Shown here one piece after another: positions 45,924-49,674 of a stretch of DNA of 49,674 nucleotides (its first letter is position 1; each line of letters opens with the position of its first letter). The stretch lies in assembly GCA_012799825.1 (NCBI GenBank), contig JAAZKK010000117.1, positions 1 through 49,674 of the forward strand. The letters are read 5' to 3'. Source of the stretch: Clostridiaceae bacterium. GTDB taxonomy: Bacteria; Bacillota; Clostridia; Saccharofermentanales; DTU023. The position numbers and the translations under genes are program-made. Under the pieces are notes generated by a model. That model was not told where the DNA came from and did no database searches. It saw only the letters and a list, made by a program, of their open reading frames with translations.

Positions 45924-46490
45924 ATGACCGCGAAGAAAGAAATCGCTACTCAGGAGTGTTCGAAGGAAAAACAAGGACTGATCCACCTTTATTACGGCGA
46001 CGGAAAAGGCAAGACAACAGCCAGCGTAGGTCTTGCGACGCGTGCCCGCGGACGTCAGTTTCGCGTGATCTTTGTGACATTTTTGAAACCGGGTACTTCC
46101 GGTGAACTTGACCCACTTCGCACAATAGGTGTAGAGGTTTTATCCGGTCAGCCTGTCAGAAAATTTGTCTTCCAGATGAGCGACGAGGAAAAAGAAGAGA
46201 CACGCCGCAATGTCGAATCTTTATTTCAAGAAGCGGTGGACGCATGTCAACAGGGCGCAGATCTTGTTATCTTTGACGAGATTGTGGGTGTGATCGAGCT
46301 TAATATGTTGGATGAGAAAGACATTTTGCATTTTCTAGAGACGAAACCTCCGCATTTAGAAGTCGTTCTCACAGGAAGAAACCCGTCTCAAGCCCTCATC
46401 GACGTTGCCGATTACGCGTCGGAAATCACAATGCGGAAACATCCTTACGTGACATCAGGAATAATGGCAAGGAAGGGAATCGAGTTTTAG
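45924..46490 (+). CDS. cobO: Corrinoid adenosyltransferase CobO/BtuR
   Basis: This enzyme transfers the adenosyl group of ATP to cob(I)alamin or corrinoid precursors. The P-loop GDGKGKTTASVGLATRARG, the RVIFVTFLKPGTSGE segment, the ADLVIFDEIVGVIELNMLDE region and the C-terminal EVVLTGRNPSQALIDVADYASEI...HPYVTSGIMARKGIEF are diagnostic. I use the ATG at 45924 because GGAGG lies eight bases upstream; the in-frame TTG at 45909 would precede that site. It probably makes the cofactor for NrdJ and salvages cobinamides with CobU and CobS. Confidence 0.92.
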   Translation: MTAKKEIATQECSKEKQGLIHLYYGDGKGKTTASVGLATRARGRQFRVIFVTFLKPGTSGELDPLRTIGVEVLSGQPVRKFVFQMSDEEKEETRRNVESLFQEAVDACQQGADLVIFDEIVGVIELNMLDEKDILHFLETKPPHLEVVLTGRNPSQALIDVADYASEITMRKHPYVTSGIMARKGIEF

Positions 46491-46817
46491 GAACCTTGCG
46501 CAGGCAAAAGCAGAGATTGAGCGAGTCCTTGAGATAGGTAGATCAGCAAGACAAATAGATTGTGCACCATCGTTGAGTGCAGGCAGAGACAGAGATTGTG
46601 TGAAAAAGCGCTCGGATAACTTCTTTTGCAAAAGAGAATGAGCATGTACCTCTTTTCCGGAAGTTAAGGTTGCAAGACAATGTAAAAATGAAGCCTCATA
46701 AGAGGTTGCTCGATGTAGAGGTGCGAGAACAGGAGCACCGTCAAGACTATAATCGGCAAAAGCATGCACTAATCTCTATCAAAAAAGCAAAAGAGAGAGA
46801 AAGATCGGGAGAGAAAA
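46491..46817. repeat. Intergenic tract with a degenerate 79-bp direct repeat
   Basis: No gene is seen in these 327 bp. GCAGGCA-A--CAGAGATTG occurs at 46500 and again at 46579, an offset of 79 bp, the same offset as the cca tail duplication. The ribosome binding site for the next gene is GGGAGAGAAAA at about 46808. Confidence 0.5.
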
Positions 46818-48209
46818 ATGCGCGATCATTTTGACACGATTTTCATCATTGATACAGGCGGCGACACGGCGCGAAAAGTTACCCACGCCGTTCGCGATTG
46901 GAACATTTACAGCGAACGGATGACGGCGAAGCACTTCTTTGAAATAAGTGATTTCCCCGAGACACTTCGCGGAATGATTGTGACAGGAAAACCGGCATGC
47001 CAAGAGGACGGCGACTCCTCTCTCTCACAATCAAGTGAGCGAGGAGAGTGCTTAGCGAAAGACGTTAGAAAAGCAGGCGAAAGCGCATTAACGAAGGACG
47101 TTCATTCCGGCGCTACATCTGACGACGAATCCTTTGAATTCCTCAAAGAATCTATCGCCAAACACATCAACGTGCCGATCTTCACTGTTCGAGAACTCGA
47201 TGACAAATCGCGTGACGCGCTGCATACATTTCTTATGGAAAAGTGTGACTGTAAACCCGGCTGGACGGTCGAAGCGTTCATCGAGCAGGCAGTCGCCAAA
47301 ATACGGGAAAAAGCAGACGGGCAAAAAGTCGTTTGCGGACTTTCCGGCGGTGTAGACTCTTCGGTCGCCGCAATGCTCGTTCACAAGGCGATTGGCGAGC
47401 AGCTCACCTGCATCTTCGTCGATCACGGATTCATGCGAAAAGAAGAGCCCGCCATGATTCGCGACGTATTCGAACATCGGTTTCACATGCCTCTCGTCTT
47501 CGTTGATGCGAGAAAACGCTATCTTGAAGCGCTTCAAGGAGTCGTTGATCCCGAAAGGAAGCGCAAAATCATCGGCGAGTTGTTCATCAGAGTTTTTGAG
47601 GAAGAAGCAAAAAAACTTGGCGATGCGCCTTTTCTTGTGCAAGGTACGATTTATCCCGACGTCATTGAATCCGGCGACGGTGATGTAGTCGTCAAGAGCC
47701 ACCATAACGTGGGAGGTCTTCCGAAAGATATGGGCTTCGAGGCGCTCATCGAGCCGCTCCGATATCTTTTCAAAGACGAAGTACGCATACTCGGTCGAGC
47801 CCTCGGCTTGCCCGCTGAATTGACAGAGCGACAACCCTTCCCCGGCCCCGGTCTCGCTATCCGCTGCATCGGAGAAATAACCGAAGAGAAACTCGAGTTG
47901 CTCCGTGACGCCGATTTCATTTTCCGCGAAGAAGTCGAAAAGCAAGGATATCCCAGCGACGCCTCCCAGTATTTTGCCGTCATGACCGGTCTTACCACCG
48001 TCGGCGTCAAAGACGGAGCTCGAACCTACGACTACACCATTGCGCTTCGCGCCGTTAAAACGGACGACTTCATGGTCGCCCGACCCGTCGAATTCCCCTG
48101 GACGTTCCTCCGCCATGTCACCGACAGGATCACCTCCGAAGTGCCGCGCATCAGCCGCATCGTCTACGAACTCACCGGCAAACCCCCCGCAACAATCGAA
48201 TGGGAGTGA
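46818..48209 (+). CDS. guaA: GMP synthase lacking a functional glutaminase domain
   Basis: GuaA converts XMP to GMP. The ATP-pyrophosphatase domain is complete: P-loop GLSGGVDSSVAAML (176-182 for SGGVDSS), FVDHGFMRKEE, the QGTIYPDVIESG segment, the KSHHNVGGLP lid, and the C-terminal dimerisation domain ending KPPATIEWE. The N-terminal part should be a ~200-residue class I glutamine amidotransferase. Here it is only ~150 residues: the first strand (IFIIDTGGDTARKVTHAVRDWNIYSE) and the GMIVTGKP turn remain, then a Ser/Glu/Lys-rich stretch (~60-108) replaces the region with the GIC(Y)G nucleophile and HPE motif. Total length is 463 against ~515. It should depend on free ammonia or on a separate glutaminase. 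Confidence 0.92.
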   Translation: MRDHFDTIFIIDTGGDTARKVTHAVRDWNIYSERMTAKHFFEISDFPETLRGMIVTGKPACQEDGDSSLSQSSERGECLAKDVRKAGESALTKDVHSGATSDDESFEFLKESIAKHINVPIFTVRELDDKSRDALHTFLMEKCDCKPGWTVEAFIEQAVAKIREKADGQKVVCGLSGGVDSSVAAMLVHKAIGEQLTCIFVDHGFMRKEEPAMIRDVFEHRFHMPLVFVDARKRYLEALQGVVDPERKRKIIGELFIRVFEEEAKKLGDAPFLVQGTIYPDVIESGDGDVVVKSHHNVGGLPKDMGFEALIEPLRYLFKDEVRILGRALGLPAELTERQPFPGPGLAIRCIGEITEEKLELLRDADFIFREEVEKQGYPSDASQYFAVMTGLTTVGVKDGARTYDYTIALRAVKTDDFMVARPVEFPWTFLRHVTDRITSEVPRISRIVYELTGKPPATIEWE

Positions 48210-48238
48210 CAGTAATGTATTTGCTATTGTCACTCCCA
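48201..48238. other. Perfect 11-bp hairpin over the guaA stop codon
   Basis: TGGGAGTGACA at 48201-48211 and TGTCACTCCCA at 48228-48238 are exact complements with a 16-base loop, and the TGA stop lies in the left arm. No T-run follows. It may protect the 3' end or act as a weak terminator. Confidence 0.55.
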
Positions 48239-48404
48239 CTTGATCAAGAGATATGTAACTTAAACATTTTTGTTTATTTGATGTGGTTCCGTTTATCTCT
48301 ATTACACCAGTTATCCCTTTCCTTGTGGTCTAATGAAGAGACATTGGATAAAAATATCACTCGGAAAAGAATAATCCTCTGGCATGCAAAATTGCTGTCG
48401 TAAA

Positions 48405-48683
48405 TTATTTAAAGAGTTCTGAATGCGAGCCCAACCTGTAAAGCATGAGTACAAGTACGTCATGAATATGTTCATAGACCAAAAGCCAGTTAGGCTCTAT
48501 GTGACATTCTCTTGTTTCCTGATAATTTCCTGTCAGAGCATGATCTCTATACCGCGCTTCAAGGCGCTCTCCTTTTGCTAGTAAATCTATAACTTCGTAG
48601 AGCTTGTTCAAGTCTTTGCCTTGCTTTTTTGCAAGTTTAAGATCTTTCTTAAATTGATTGGTAAATTTTACTTCGTACTTCAT
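48405..48683 (-). CDS. yafQ: YafQ-type mRNA interferase toxin
   Basis: This 92-residue RelE-superfamily toxin is aligned end to end with YafQ: KYEVKFTNQFKKDLKLAKKQ, then YRDHALTGNYQETRECHIEPNWLLVY and LGSHSELF. The catalytic histidines are kept (H48, H61, H87); the usual Asp before Trp is Asn (EPNW), a frequent variant. Ribosome-dependent mRNA cleavage is expected. It overlaps the antitoxin gene by 4 bp. Confidence 0.9.
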   Translation of the reverse strand: MKYEVKFTNQFKKDLKLAKKQGKDLNKLYEVIDLLAKGERLEARYRDHALTGNYQETRECHIEPNWLLVYEHIHDVLVLMLYRLGSHSELFK

Positions 48684-48952
48684 TCTTCCAGTGCGTTCCT
48701 CAAGTCCTCAATACTTGAATATCCCTTGATAGCATCGTCATAGGCAATTCTTCTGCCTTCTTCGATAGCTGCTGCAGTAAGGCTATTGGGAGTATCCAGC
48801 TTCAAATCAAAAGGAATGCCATTTTCTCTAATGGTCGTCCTTAAAAACATGTTGACAGCCGTCGTCATATTAAGCCCCAACTCAGAAAAGATTGCTTCCG
48901 CTTGCTCCTTAACGTTTTTGTCAGTCCTGATATTTAAATTCGTTGTCGCCAT
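48680..48952 (-). CDS. dinJ: DinJ/RelB family antitoxin
   Basis: This 90-residue ribbon-helix-helix antitoxin has the family opening TTNLNIRTDKNVKEQAEAIF and GLNMTTAVNMFLRTTIRENGIPF, followed by a C-terminal toxin-binding tail. The ATG at 48952 has a perfect AAGGAGG eight bases upstream; an in-frame start at 48976 precedes that site. It should bind YafQ and repress its own promoter. Confidence 0.9.
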   Translation of the reverse strand: MATTNLNIRTDKNVKEQAEAIFSELGLNMTTAVNMFLRTTIRENGIPFDLKLDTPNSLTAAAIEEGRRIAYDDAIKGYSSIEDLRNALEE

Positions 48953-49158
48953 AATCTTAACCTCCTTTTTGAACAAATTATACTCATAAATTCGTCATAT
49001 GTCAACACGTTGTCATTATAATAGCTTTGTTTTTGTTGAATGCAAGGCAACAACTGATCAGAAGTCATATCAACTCCTGTTCTTTATAATATCGGAAAAC
49101 GCCAAAGCAAAAAGGGCAGCCCGTCGGGAACAGGACATTGTAACTATATATTGCACGT

Positions 49159-49537
49159 GTGTTTTACAGAGCGGGCTATATCGAAAAGTGGGGACGTGGA
49201 ATTCAGAAAATACGTGATGCATGCAAGGTGCATGACGCAGAAGAACCGGAATATATCGTCAGTGGCGGAGATATTATGGTCAAGTTCAAAGCACTCCAAA
49301 GCGGCAAACCGCCATCTTGGCGGTTTGGATGGCGGTTTGGAAATCACAATTACCTCAAAGGTGATTAAAACAATCAGAAACAACCCAAAAATAACTCAGA
49401 AAGAATTGGTTGCTGAGACAGCTATTCCATAGAGAACAATACAGCGAGTGATGAAAGAGCTACAGGAATATGGAAAAATAGAGCGTAAAGGTGGAAAACG
49501 TTACGGTTGTTGGGAAGTTGTTGATTCTGTTGAATAG
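49159..49537 (+). pseudogene. Broken C-terminal remnant of an ATP-binding transcriptional regulator
   Basis: Three pieces of one protein are visible. The first frame gives FYRAGYIEKWGRGIQKIRDACK and EPEYIVSGGDIMVKF, typical of the AlbA/HATPase_c_4 regulators often annotated as RecG-like. A second frame, after a shift at about 49310-49345, gives a winged-helix start (KVIKTIRNNPKITQKELVAE). That frame is stopped by TAG at 49430 and then continues as RTIQRVMKELQEYGKIERKG to the stop at 49535. The N-terminal half is absent. It is therefore truncated, frameshifted and nonsense-mutated, and it abuts the terminal repeat. Confidence 0.8.
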
Positions 49538-49548
49538 AAATGCCATCT

Positions 49549-49673
49549 GAGGGTGTCTCAAAACACTTTATTAAGTGATTGAGGCACCCTCTTTCATGTT
49601 GAAAGCCATAAAACCAGCCAGCATCAACACTTAGCGGCTTCATGGTTTTTCATTTTTCGCCTATAAATTGCTT
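49549..49673 (-). repeat. Right copy of 125-bp terminal inverted repeat
   Basis: This is the exact reverse complement of bases 1-125, ending one base before the end of the window. Identity stops sharply at the GAGGGTGTC tip, and the flanks (TTCATTTT against AGATGGCA) are unrelated. Confidence 0.9.
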
Positions 49674-49674
49674 G

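Noticed and set aside
47088-48239. 383-codon antisense frame opposite guaA
   Set aside because: It is the complement of a clearly conserved gene; length follows from codon bias on the other strand.

Overview
The window looks like the replication-origin neighbourhood of a Clostridia-type Firmicute chromosome. The grounds are dnaA-dnaN-recF, remB-gyrB and parA-parB in one block with four parS sites, a SCIFF peptide with its radical-SAM maturase (a hallmark of Clostridia), a B12-dependent class II ribonucleotide reductase, and consistent Shine-Dalgarno starts. I cannot name the genus. The usual origin neighbours rpmH, rnpA, yidC, mnmG, yaaA and gyrA are absent, so the locus is rearranged. No rRNA, tRNA, CRISPR array or cobalamin riboswitch was recognised.

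Layout. 1-160: one copy of a 125-bp terminal inverted repeat. 161-2815: GNAT acetyltransferase (-), a possible 19-residue leader ORF, a variant SCIFF peptide and its enlarged maturase. 3060-10649: D-aminoacylase family amidohydrolase (-), Xaa-Pro aminopeptidase, NAD synthetase with a dead glutaminase domain, class V aminotransferase. 10650-13858: putative oriC on both sides of dnaA, then dnaN. 13868-20135: recF, cobU, cobS, a second short CobU-like gene, remB, gyrB. 20136-21762: gene-poor tract with three degenerating copies of the gyrB tail plus terminator, two parS sites and a seven-unit ~60-bp degenerate repeat array. 21763-28910: threonine aldolase, parA, parB, YfhO-like membrane protein, DivIVA-like coiled coil. 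28999-35506: D,D-carboxypeptidase (-), GNAT, GltS-type symporter, Pro/Gln/Tyr-rich membrane protein, CCA-adding enzyme. 35647-39850: lipoprotein (-), repeat tract, nrdJ behind tandem NrdR boxes. 40218-46490: zinc-ribbon membrane protein, ABC ATPase, two ABC-2 permeases, cobO. 46818-48209: GMP synthase whose glutaminase domain is gutted. 48405-49537: yafQ/dinJ toxin-antitoxin pair and a broken DNA-binding gene. 49549-49673: second copy of the terminal inverted repeat.

How the genes fit together. Peptidase, D-aminoacylase, glutamate symporter and threonine aldolase suggest peptide and amino-acid use, hence an ammonia-rich physiology. That fits the most striking observation: both glutamine-dependent ATP-pyrophosphatase amidotransferases here (NadE and GuaA) keep their synthetase halves but have lost the glutaminase active site, so both should run on free ammonia. 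cobU, cobS, the CobU-like gene and cobO could salvage and adenosylate corrinoids for NrdJ.

Two genome-wide habits are visible. Gene tails and intergenic stretches are repeatedly duplicated in tandem and then decay (maturase, gyrB, cca and several spacers). Several housekeeping proteins carry extra hydrophilic low-complexity segments (NadE, GuaA, GyrB, RecF, SCIFF maturase, YfhO, ABC ATPase). DnaA also has substitutions in its DNA-reading loop, and the candidate DnaA boxes around it share a non-canonical base.
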